Of a stretch of 32,536 bases of DNA, positions 1 through 7,085 are shown in pieces. Position 1 is the stretch's first letter. Every line of letters starts with the position of its first letter. The stretch spans positions 1 through 32,536 of the forward strand of contig QHWR01000028.1 of the NCBI GenBank assembly GCA_003223835.1. The letters run 5' to 3'. Origin of the DNA: Acidobacteriota bacterium (GTDB lineage: Bacteria > Acidobacteriota > Vicinamibacteria > Vicinamibacterales > 2-12-FULL-66-21). The position numbers and the translations under genes are program-made. The notes below the pieces were generated by a model, which ran no database searches, was not told the DNA's origin, and saw nothing but the letters and a program-made list of their open reading frames with translations.

Positions 1-547
1 CCGCGGCGGCGACGACGGCGTCCTGCAGGCGTTTGCCGCGGCCGATCGCCAGGCCTGCGTCGAACGCGGCCCGCGCGGCTGCGCCGCCGGGCAGATGCGC
101 CCGCGCGGACTTGAGCGCCGCGGCCGACACCTTCTCGCCGCGTGCGAGGCTGGCGGCGAAATCGAACGCGGCGCGCGCCGCCGGCCCGCCGGGCACGGCG
201 TTGCGTGCCGCGGCGAGCACGACATCGCTGATCCGCTTGCCGGACGCGAGCGCTTCCGCGGCCCCGAGCGCTGCTGCGACGCCCGTGCCGACCCCCGGCA
301 CGAACGATGCCGCCGTCGCGGCGACGCGCACCGTCTCGCGCAGCGGCTTGGCCCCCGCTCGCGCGGCGACGCGCGCGGCGCGCAGCAGATTGCGGCGGCT
401 CGTCACCCTCGCGCCGGCGCGCAGCGCGGAGCGGACGACCGGATCCTTCGCCACTTTTTTCACCGCGGCGGCGAACGCTTTGTCCCCGCGCGCCGCGATC
501 GCGGCGACCCGTCCGACCCTGCGGGCGATTCTCCTGAGCGATACCAT
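1..547 (-). CDS. LPGG-repeat protein, 3' end cut by window edge
   Basis: An open frame runs from ATG at 547 off the left edge (182 codons seen, no stop). The start has a good ribosome site, AGGGGGTG, about 5 bases upstream. The N-terminus (residues 1-60) is very basic and Ala/Arg/Lys-rich. From about residue 75 there are tandem 34-residue units with the core LPGGxAARAAFDxGxAxxRGK; two units align without gaps, a more diverged unit precedes them and another starts at the edge. Each unit looks like two short amphipathic helices joined by a PGG turn. I see no signal peptide or catalytic motif. Function unknown; the regular helical repeats suggest a scaffold or binding protein. It lies 67 bases downstream of the small helical gene at 615-887 and is probably co-transcribed with it. 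Confidence 0.7.
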   Translation of the reverse strand, partial: MVSLRRIARRVGRVAAIAARGDKAFAAAVKKVAKDPVVRSALRAGARVTSRRNLLRAARVAARAGAKPLRETVRVAATAASFVPGVGTGVAAALGAAEALASGKRISDVVLAAARNAVPGGPAARAAFDFAASLARGEKVSAAALKSARAHLPGGAAARAAFDAGLAIGRGKRLQDAVVAAA

Positions 548-614
548 GACGCACCCCCTGTTGAAGCTAACGTCACCCGCTGTCATTCCGAACGAATGCA
601 GCTTCAGCGTTCAG

Positions 615-887
615 TCATTCGTCTTCGCCGACCGACTGCGTCGCCGCCGCTTCCTGCGGCAGCTTCCCGCGACGCTCCATCATCGTCCGGACCAACCCGC
701 GCAGCGCCTCCGCCGCGAGCGCGTGCGCCGCGCTGAGGCGCGCGAGATCGTCGAGGTCCGCATCGGTCACCTCGGTGCGTTGATCGAGTGCCTCGATGCG
801 GTCGCCGAGCGCCGACAGGCCCTTGGCGGTCCCCTGCGCTCCGCGCATCGCGGCCTTGAGCGCGTCGATCTCGTTGGGGTTCGTCAT
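615..887 (-). CDS. small helical (coiled-coil-like) protein, 90 aa
   Basis: I chose ATG at 887 (MTNPNEIDALKAAM), giving 90 residues; a GTG three codons upstream would add VRR. The protein is acidic and strongly helical, with heptad-like spacing around ALGDRIEALDQRTEVTDADL and a second helix rich in Ala and Leu. There are no cysteines, signal peptide or membrane segments. It lies just upstream of the LPGG-repeat gene on the same strand, so the two may be partners. I do not recognise the family. The ribosome site is weak, so the exact start is uncertain. Confidence 0.55.
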   Translation of the reverse strand: MTNPNEIDALKAAMRGAQGTAKGLSALGDRIEALDQRTEVTDADLDDLARLSAAHALAAEALRGLVRTMMERRGKLPQEAAATQSVGEDE

Positions 888-1060
888 GCGGCGCACTTTA
901 TCGCAGTTACACGTGTGGATCGACGCTGACGAATCTGTAATCACTGGTTGCGCGACGGGACACCGGCAGGGGCTAATTCACTGACGCCTCAGGCGATGTC
1001 GCACGCGATTTCACCGAGCGGGACTGGAGCGCGCGTTGCAAAGTCTTCGGGGTTTTCTTC

Positions 1061-4000
1061 ATGTCCGTGCAGCCGGCCGAGACCGCCACCTCCATGACCG
1101 CGTCCGGGTATGCCGACGGTCTTGGCCGGCGTGTGCTCGCGTTCGACCGCGAGAGCGGCGAAATCCTCGAGCGGCTGTGCCTGCGGCCCGAACTCATCGC
1201 CTTCGAGCAGGTCCTCCAGCAGACGATCGCCCGGTTCGCGACGCTCGAGGACGAGCGCTTCGCGCGCCCGCGCCGTCTCGAATCGGATGACGACGGCGGG
1301 TTGAGCGTCGTGTCCGACTTCGTCGGCGGACTGCGCATGGCGGACGCCCTCGACATCGCCGCCGACGCGACGCTGGCCCCGGGACTCGACGCGGCGCTCG
1401 GCTTGCTCCTCGAGTTGTTGCCCGCGCTCGGCGGCCTCCATTCGGCCGCCGGCATCGCGCACGGCGCGATCGGTCCCGGCCGCATTCTGTTCACGCCCGA
1501 AGGAACCGTCGCCATCCTCGATTCGGTTTACGCGGCGCCGCTCGAACGGCTGCATTTCACGTCGCGGCGCCTGTGGGAGGAATTCGGGCTGGCGGTGCGC
1601 GAGGGCGCGCCGGCGCGATTCGACGTCGCCGCCGACCTGATGCAGACCGCGCTCGCCGCGAGCGCGCTCATGATCGGACGGCCGCTCGCCGATCGCCCGA
1701 CGGGCTCGAGCCTCTCGACGCTGCGGCGCGAGATTTCCGACGTCGCGCAGATTCGCGGGACGAGCGCCTTTGCGACCGGCGTCGGCCGGTTGTTCGATCG
1801 ACTGCTGGGGGCGGCCGCGGCCTCGCCGTACGGATCGGCCGACGAAGCCGTGCTCGACCTTCGCCAACTGCTCCGGCGCGAGCTCGGCATCGACGCGTGC
1901 CGCGCGGCGCTCAAGGAATTCCTCACGCAGGTCGAGGCCGCGGGCAACGAGCTGGCGGAGGCGGAGTTCGCCCAGCTGCAGCGCCTCGGCGCGGCGCAGG
2001 CAGAGAGCCAGCGCACCAAGGCCACGCGCTTCGCCGCGGAGCTCGCCGAGGCGGCGCGCCGCGAAGCCGAGCGTCTCGAGACGGAGCGTTTCGAACGCGA
2101 CGGCCGTGAGGCGGAACGGCGCGAAACCGAACGCCGCGGGCGGCTCGAAGCCGAGCGGCTCGAACGGGAACGCGTCGAAGCGGAACGCCGCGAGCACGAG
2201 CGCCTTGAAGCGCTGCGTCTCGAACAGGCCCGGCTCGAAGCGGAACGGAAGGAACGCGAGCGCCTCGAAGCGCTGCGGCGCGAACAGGAACGCGTCGAAG
2301 CGGAACGCCGCGAACGCGAACGCCTCGAGGCCGAGCGCAAGGAGCGCGAGCGGCTCGAAGCGCTGCGGCGCGAACAGGAGCGGCTCGAGGCCGAGCGGAA
2401 GGAGCGCGAACGGCTCGAGGCGGAGCGCCGCGAGCGCGAACGTCTCGAGGCCGAGAAGAAGGAGCGCGAGCGCGTCGAGGCGAAGCGGCGCGAGCAGGAG
2501 CGCCTGGACGCGGAACGCCGCGAACGCGAACGGGTCGAGGCGGAGCGCCGGGAGCGCGAACGCAAAGAAGCGGAGCAGCGCGAGCGCGCGCGTCTCGAAG
2601 CGGAGCGCCGCGAAGCCGAACGCCGCGAACGCGAGCAGATCGAGGCGGAACGAAAGGAGCGCGAGCGGCTCGAAGCCGAGCAGCGCGAAGCCGAGCGCCG
2701 CGAGCGTGAACGCCTCGAGACGGACCGGAAGGAACGCGACAAGGCCGAGGCCGAACGCCGCGAGCGCGCGCGCCTCGAGATCGAGCGCGAGCGCGAGCGC
2801 CTGGCAGCGGAACGCCGCGAACGCGAGCGCCAGGAAGCGGACCGCGCCGCCGCGGCCAGGCGCGCCGCCGAACGCGACGACGACGAGCAGGAGGATTCGG
2901 ATCCCGCGGAGTCCCAGAAAGCCGGCGGCCGGCGCAAGCGGGATCGCTCGGCGAGAACGCGGAAGGATCGTCTTCGTTCGAACGCGCAGCCCGGCAGCCC
3001 CACGCCTCCCGCACCCGCACAGCCGGCGCAGCGTTCGAGCTGGCTGATTCCGCCGGAGCGCGCGGCGAAGTTCGAGCCGCCGGTTGAAGACGCGCCACGT
3101 CCGGCTGCGAGTCCGACCGCGTTCGTGCCGCCCGCGCCCGCCGCGCCGCCGGCGCCGTCCTGGGCCGCCACGCCGCCGCAGACGTACGTGCCGGCGCCGG
3201 ATCCGGCGCGCGCGATGACGCCGCCGTACGGCGTGCCACGCCCGCCGGCGCCGATCGCCCCGTCGGTCCCGTCGGTTGCCGTCGAACCTGCCGGCGGGTC
3301 GATCTACGGCACGCCGTCGTTCGCCCCGGCGCCGCCGATCACCCCCATCCGTCTGAAGCCGGACGCCCTCATGGCGCCGGCGCCGATTCGACTGAGGTCG
3401 GATCCGATCGCTCCGGCGCCGCAGCCCGCCCGGCCGCGCCAGGAGCGGGCCGCGCGCGATCCGTATCCGAGCCATCCGAGCCTGTTCAACGACGAGGCTG
3501 CGAGATTAGAGGAGACTCCGCGTCTGCCGTGGAAGTGGGCCGCGGTCGCAGCGGTCGTGCTCACCGTTGGCATCGCCGCTTCGCGCTGGCTGACGCCGGA
3601 ACACGAGGCGGACGCCGCGCCGCTCAAGAAAGCCGCGCCTGTGTCGGCTCCCGCCGCGCCGACAAAGTCGGCCGCCAGCGGAACGACCGGGGAGATCGCC
3701 ATCACGACCGAGCCTGAAGGCGTTCGCGTCCTCGTCGATGGCCGCGAAGCGGGCACGTCCCCGGTGACGGTGCCCGGCCTCGCCCCCGGCCGCCATGTCG
3801 TCACGATCTACGGTGCCGCCGGCGCGGTAAAGCGGACCGTCCGCGTCGAGGGCGGCAAGGTCGCGACCGTAGACGTGCCGGTCTACTCCGGCTGGGTCGC
3901 CATCTCCTCTCCCATCGTCCTGGAAGTGTCCGAAAAGGGACGGACGCTCGGAAGCACGGAGCAGGACCGCATCCTGCTCGGCCCGGGCCATCATGACCTG

Positions 4001-4240
4001 ACGCTGGTCAACAAGGATTTGGGCTACTCGGCCAGCATGCAGGTCGAAATCGAGGGCGGAGAGGTCAAGCCGATCGCGCTGGATCCGCGCGGCGGCGTGA
4101 ACCTCAACGCGATCCCGTGGGCGGAGGTGTTCGTTGACGGGAAGAAGGTGGGCGAGACCCCCATCGCCAACCTCCAGCTGACGCTGGGGGTCCGCGAAAT
4201 CGTCTTCAAGAACCCCCAGTACGGCGAGCGCAGACGGTGA
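1061..4240 (+). CDS. pseudokinase / coiled-coil / PEGA-domain membrane protein, C-terminus frameshifted
   Basis: This 1059-residue protein has four parts. Residues 1-290 resemble a protein kinase C-lobe: [10 protein letters not shown] (134-143) sits where kinases have HRDLKPxNIL, so the catalytic Asp and the Asn are lost, while the Asp of DFG survives (D154). Residues about 300-620 are an almost uninterrupted charged coiled coil of [14 protein letters not shown] type. A Pro-rich stretch follows (about 660-815), then one membrane helix (about 824-843). Two PEGA-type beta repeats close the protein (about 877-942 and 1011-1059). The kinase-like part should be cytoplasmic and the PEGA part periplasmic. 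The last PEGA repeat stops early at TGA 4238-4240; one extra base near 4229-4233 would restore the usual ending and run to TAG 4285-4287. The start is uncertain: ATG 1061 or ATG 1094. Probably a structural or signalling scaffold rather than an enzyme. Confidence 0.8.
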   Translation: MSVQPAETATSMTASGYADGLGRRVLAFDRESGEILERLCLRPELIAFEQVLQQTIARFATLEDERFARPRRLESDDDGGLSVVSDFVGGLRMADALDIAADATLAPGLDAALGLLLELLPALGGLHSAAGIAHGAIGPGRILFTPEGTVAILDSVYAAPLERLHFTSRRLWEEFGLAVREGAPARFDVAADLMQTALAASALMIGRPLADRPTGSSLSTLRREISDVAQIRGTSAFATGVGRLFDRLLGAAAASPYGSADEAVLDLRQLLRRELGIDACRAALKEFLTQVEAAGNELAEAEFAQLQRLGAAQAESQRTKATRFAAELAEAARREAERLETERFERDGREAERRETERRGRLEAERLERERVEAERREHERLEALRLEQARLEAERKERERLEALRREQERVEAERRERERLEAERKERERLEALRREQERLEAERKERERLEAERRERERLEAEKKERERVEAKRREQERLDAERRERERVEAERRERERKEAEQRERARLEAERREAERREREQIEAERKERERLEAEQREAERRERERLETDRKERDKAEAERRERARLEIERERERLAAERRERERQEADRAAAARRAAERDDDEQEDSDPAESQKAGGRRKRDRSARTRKDRLRSNAQPGSPTPPAPAQPAQRSSWLIPPERAAKFEPPVEDAPRPAASPTAFVPPAPAAPPAPSWAATPPQTYVPAPDPARAMTPPYGVPRPPAPIAPSVPSVAVEPAGGSIYGTPSFAPAPPITPIRLKPDALMAPAPIRLRSDPIAPAPQPARPRQERAARDPYPSHPSLFNDEAARLEETPRLPWKWAAVAAVVLTVGIAASRWLTPEHEADAAPLKKAAPVSAPAAPTKSAASGTTGEIAITTEPEGVRVLVDGREAGTSPVTVPGLAPGRHVVTIYGAAGAVKRTVRVEGGKVATVDVPVYSGWVAISSPIVLEVSEKGRTLGSTEQDRILLGPGHHDLTLVNKDLGYSASMQVEIEGGEVKPIALDPRGGVNLNAIPWAEVFVDGKKVGETPIANLQLTLGVREIVFKNPQYGERRR

Positions 4241-4336
4241 CGGCGAGCGGCTCGCCGGCGGTCAGCGTCGACTTCACGAAGCAGTAGCCGTCTCCGTTTC
4301 CAAAAGACACAGAGCGACATGGGCGTCCATGTGCGA

Positions 4337-4423
4337 CGCAGATTCGTAATCGCACGAACGAATACGGCACATGCCCCAAGCGTCGCGCGAGGCCTCGCGC
4401 TGACCGATTCTCACGAATCTGCG
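4337..4423. repeat. inverted repeat with an internal perfect palindrome
   Basis: In the 222-base gap after the PEGA gene, CGCAGATTCGT (4337-4347) is matched exactly by its reverse complement at 4413-4423. Between them lies a 16-base perfect palindrome, GCGCGAGGCCTCGCGC (4385-4400). There is no T-tract after the right arm, so it is not a classic terminator. It could be a protein-binding site or a folded RNA. The role is unknown. Confidence 0.5.
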
Positions 4424-4509
4424 CGGATCTCGGCGGTCGCCGCAGCACGTTCCTGCTGGCACTCGAATTGCCAACACGCGCGTATCAAGTGATCGTTAGT
4501 AGGTGCGCT

Positions 4510-4677
4510 ATGTGGAACTGGATCTGCTGCTACGTCACCGGCCACGACTACAGCGTCTGCTGCGAGCAGGGCTCGATGTTCTTGCGCTGCCTGGTCTGCG
4601 GACGCCGTTCTCAGGGATGGGTGGTTCACCACTCGCACCACGGCCACGCCGTCGCGGCTCACGTCGATCGGTCCTAG
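4510..4677 (+). CDS. small Cys/His-rich zinc-ribbon-like protein, 55 aa
   Basis: ATG 4510 has TAGGTG 5 bases upstream, which is why I prefer it to an ATG at 4468. The 55-residue product has five cysteines: a CC pair after WNWI, a second CC pair in SVCCEQG, and a CxxC knuckle in LRCLVCGRRSQGW. A conserved-looking GHDY motif and a His-rich tail (HHSHHGH) add possible ligands. This GHDY...LRCxxCG..S.GW layout resembles a family of very small acidobacterial proteins of unknown function that I know only from general pattern; no function can be assigned. Metal binding is an inference from the CxxC and the histidines. It stands alone between an intergenic inverted repeat and the rhodanese-like gene. 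Confidence 0.7.
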   Translation: MWNWICCYVTGHDYSVCCEQGSMFLRCLVCGRRSQGWVVHHSHHGHAVAAHVDRS

Positions 4678-4707
4678 CCCCGCTGTTGACACTCCGCGCG
4701 CGGCCTG

Positions 4708-5103
4708 ATGACAATACCGTCGATGACGGTGCCGCGGATCTCGCGAGAGGAGCTGAAACAGCGGCTTGACGCCGCGCCCGCCGCTTCGTCCCCCGTCGTC
4801 ATCATCGACGTTCGATTGAAGTATCCCTACGAACACAGCACCGTGACCCTGCCCGGCGCGCTCCGGATGGGGCCCGGACATCTCGATTCCAGTCGCCTGC
4901 CGCGCGACCGCGACATCGTCCTCTACGACTCGGATCCCGAGGAGCTGGTCAGCTCGCGCGTCGCGCAGGAGCTGCTGCGGCAGGGATATCGCGTCTCCGT
5001 CCTCGCCGGCGGCATCGGCGACTGGGTCGCGGCGAAGTTTCCCACCGACAGCAAGCCGGCGCCGCAGGCGTCCGCCCCCGCGCCCGGCTCCCTGAAGGGG
5101 TGA
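4708..5103 (+). CDS. rhodanese-like domain protein lacking the active-site Cys
   Basis: The 131-residue product is one rhodanese fold: VVIIDVRLKYPYEHSTVTLPGA (conserved DVR and the PGA turn), DIVLYDSDPEE, and LAGGIGDW at the C-terminal helix. Rhodaneses normally carry the persulfide-forming Cys right after the VxxY strand; here that position is Asp (D74), and no other Cys exists in the protein. It should therefore not catalyse sulfur transfer and may bind or regulate instead. ATG 4708 and ATG 4723 are both possible starts; neither has a clear ribosome site. Its TGA overlaps the GTG of the PHP gene (GTGA at 5100-5103), so the two are translationally coupled and probably act together. Confidence 0.82.
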   Translation: MTIPSMTVPRISREELKQRLDAAPAASSPVVIIDVRLKYPYEHSTVTLPGALRMGPGHLDSSRLPRDRDIVLYDSDPEELVSSRVAQELLRQGYRVSVLAGGIGDWVAAKFPTDSKPAPQASAPAPGSLKG

Positions 5104-6326
5104 GGACCGCCCCGTTCACGCTCGGGCGCGCGTGGGATCTCCTCGAATCCCTGTTGCCGTTGTTCGCTTCGTGCCCGGAGCTGGACGGCGTCGAGCCTGC
5201 CGGTGACGTCCGGCGTTTCGAGGCGCTCGTCTCGGCGCTGGTGATCGTCGCGCGCGCCGCGGACCCCGAACGAGCGATCGATGCGCTCGCGCGACAGCGC
5301 GAACTGACGGATGTGGTGGAGCGAACGGCGCGGCGGCTCGTCGTGCGCTTCCGCCTCGCGCAAGTGGACGTGCGCGTCGCGCCGCGCGACGAATTCGGGA
5401 CCGTGCTGTTCACCGCAACCGGCACCGCCGCGCACGTGTCCGCCGTCCGGCAGCGAACGACGCCGGGGTTCGCGGCAACCGAGCCGGACGTCTACCGTCA
5501 GGCGGGACTGCCCTTCATTCCGCCGGAGATCCGCGCGGGAACGGACGAGATCGAACTGGCCCGTCAGGGACGCGTGCCGGCGCTCGTCGCGCGCGAGGAC
5601 ATCCGGGGCGACCTCCATATGCACACGACGTTCAGCGACGGGCGCGATTCGCTGACGGAGATGGTCACCGCATACGCCACGCTGGGGTACGAATACATCG
5701 CGATCACGGATCATTCCGTCGGCGCCAGCGCATCGCGGACGGTGACGATCGATCAACTCGCGCGACAGCGCGACGAGATCGAGCGTCTGCGCGAGCAGTT
5801 TCCGTCGCTCGCGATTCTGCACGGGATCGAGGCGGACATCCTGCCGGACGGCCGGCTCGACTTTCCCGACGCGGTGCTCGCGGGGCTGGACATCGTGCTG
5901 GCGTCGCTGCACGAGCGCGACGGCCAGTCGGGGGCGCGGCTCACGGACCGCTGTGTCGCCGCGATCCGGCATCCGCTCGTCACCGTCATCACGCATCCGT
6001 CCAACCAGCTCGTCGGACAACGCGAGGGCTACGACCTGGATTATCCGCGGCTCTATGCGGCCGCCGCGGAAACAGGAACGGCGCTCGAAATCGACGGCGC
6101 GCCGGGGCATCTGGACCTCGACGGCGAGCACGCCCGCGAGGCAGTGGCCGCGGGCGTCACCGTCAGCATCGACAGCGACTGCCATCGCGCGCGTTCCCTC
6201 GAGCGGCAGATGTGGCTCGGGGTCGGCACGGCGCGGCGCGGCTGGGTGGAGCCCCGGCACGTCCTCAATACCCGCCCGATGGCCGAGGTGCGCGCGTTCA
6301 TTGACGCCAAGTGCGGTCAGGGGTAA
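5100..6326 (+). CDS. PHP-domain phosphoesterase, PolX-like with degenerate polymerase domain
   Basis: The 408-residue protein aligns with the C-terminal two thirds of the DNA polymerase X encoded at 19686-21404. The PHP domain (about 168-400) keeps the metal motifs: GDLHMHTTFSDG, YIAITDHS, ILHGIEADILPDG, LASLHE, ITHPSNQ, ALEIDG and DSDCHR. It also ends with the same GWVxxxxVLNTRP signature. The helix-hairpin-helix DNA-binding domain is absent. The nucleotidyltransferase segment is eroded: where PolX has GSLRRG...GDLD, this protein has AGDVRRFEALVSALVIV, so the metal-binding Asp pair is gone. It should be a phosphoesterase or nuclease without polymerase activity. The start is GTG 5100, overlapping the stop of the rhodanese-like gene. 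The substrate is unknown; histidinol-phosphatase-like activity is an alternative, but similarity to PolX is closer. Confidence 0.85.
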   Translation: MRTAPFTLGRAWDLLESLLPLFASCPELDGVEPAGDVRRFEALVSALVIVARAADPERAIDALARQRELTDVVERTARRLVVRFRLAQVDVRVAPRDEFGTVLFTATGTAAHVSAVRQRTTPGFAATEPDVYRQAGLPFIPPEIRAGTDEIELARQGRVPALVAREDIRGDLHMHTTFSDGRDSLTEMVTAYATLGYEYIAITDHSVGASASRTVTIDQLARQRDEIERLREQFPSLAILHGIEADILPDGRLDFPDAVLAGLDIVLASLHERDGQSGARLTDRCVAAIRHPLVTVITHPSNQLVGQREGYDLDYPRLYAAAAETGTALEIDGAPGHLDLDGEHAREAVAAGVTVSIDSDCHRARSLERQMWLGVGTARRGWVEPRHVLNTRPMAEVRAFIDAKCGQG

Positions 6327-6328
6327 GG

Positions 6329-6418
6329 GTGGCCAAAGGGCGCAGAATTGTGAAGCGCCGCAGCCGCCGGGTGAACGCCCGCGTCGCCCGCATCGGACGG
6401 AGCCAGGTGCTACACTGA
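6329..6418 (+). CDS. possible tiny basic peptide, 29 aa
   Basis: A GTG at 6329, two bases after the TAA of the PHP gene and preceded by GGGGTAAGG, opens a 29-codon frame ending in TGA 6416-6418. The product (MAKGRRIVKRRSRRVNARV...) is extremely basic, with Arg and Lys making up about 40 percent. It would fit a nucleic-acid-binding peptide, but in GC-rich DNA short Arg-rich frames arise by chance. The same segment ends in TGCTACACT, which could be an extended -10 promoter element for the lolA gene. Confidence 0.25.
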   Translation: MAKGRRIVKRRSRRVNARVARIGRSQVLH

Positions 6419-6437
6419 GCAGACGTCCCGGGCTTCC

Positions 6438-7085
6438 ATGAAACCGTTTCTCGCCGCGCTCATGTTCGCGACGCTGGTTCCGGCGCAAACGCCGGCCGCC
6501 CAGGACGTCGCCCGCGCGCTGCAGCGCAAATACGATCAGGTCCATTCGTTCACCGCCGACTTCGTGCACCACTACGAGGGAGGCGTCCTCCGGAAGAAGC
6601 TGACGGAACGCGGCACGGTGCAGGTGAAGAAACCGGGCCGGATGCGCTGGGAGTACAAGGTCCCCGAAGAAAAACTCTTCGTGTCCGACGGCCACAAGAT
6701 CTATTCGTACGTGCCCGCGGACAAACAGGTCATCGTCAGCAACGTGCCGGGTGACGATCAGGCCACCACGGCGGTGTTGTTCCTGGCCGGCAAGGGCAAC
6801 CTCACGCGCGATTTCACCGCGTCGTTCACGAGCGGCGGCGACGCGAAAACCTGGGCGCTGAAACTCGAGCCCAAAACCCCCCAGCGCGAGTACGACTGGC
6901 TCGTGATCGTCGTCGACCGCGATTCGATGCAGATTCGCGCCCTGACGGCGGCCGACAACGAGGGCACCCGCTCGACATTCCAGTTCTCGAACCTCCGCGA
7001 AAACGTGGACGTCCCCGACAAGCAATTCGTGTTCAAGATTCCGCGAGGGGCCGATGTCATCACGTCAGGCTCGTCGATACCGTAG
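6438..7085 (+). CDS. lolA: LolA-like outer-membrane lipoprotein carrier
   Basis: The product has 215 residues, close to the family's usual length. An N-terminal signal peptide (MKPFLAALMFATLVPAQ) predicts export to the periplasm. The fold signature is visible: KYDQVHSFTADFVHHYEGG near residue 32, the GTVQVKKPGRMRWEYKVPEEKLFVSDGHKIYSYVP stretch typical of LolA, and DNEGTRSTFQFSNLREN near the C-terminus. LolA family proteins shuttle lipoproteins from the inner-membrane LolCDE complex to the outer membrane. The downstream gene, a lipoprotein secretin, overlaps it by 32 bases, which suggests that this carrier serves, or was recruited for, that lipoprotein. A dedicated LolA-like paralogue cannot be excluded. 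Confidence 0.85.
   Translation: MKPFLAALMFATLVPAQTPAAQDVARALQRKYDQVHSFTADFVHHYEGGVLRKKLTERGTVQVKKPGRMRWEYKVPEEKLFVSDGHKIYSYVPADKQVIVSNVPGDDQATTAVLFLAGKGNLTRDFTASFTSGGDAKTWALKLEPKTPQREYDWLVIVVDRDSMQIRALTAADNEGTRSTFQFSNLRENVDVPDKQFVFKIPRGADVITSGSSIP

Noticed and set aside
2100-2880. The regular GAGCGC/GAACGC pattern as a tandem DNA repeat or CRISPR-like array
   Set aside because: The periodicity follows codons of the coiled coil (RERE/LEAE) with free synonymous changes, so selection is on the protein; there are no constant repeats with unique spacers.
989-3475. An 828-codon open frame on the minus strand, and several other long frames across 1500-3240 in all frames
   Set aside because: They are antisense or out-of-frame images of the E/R-rich coiled coil of the plus-strand gene. 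Their products are low-complexity (Leu/Ala/Phe or Arg/Ser runs) without domains, and GC-rich repeats suppress stops in every frame.
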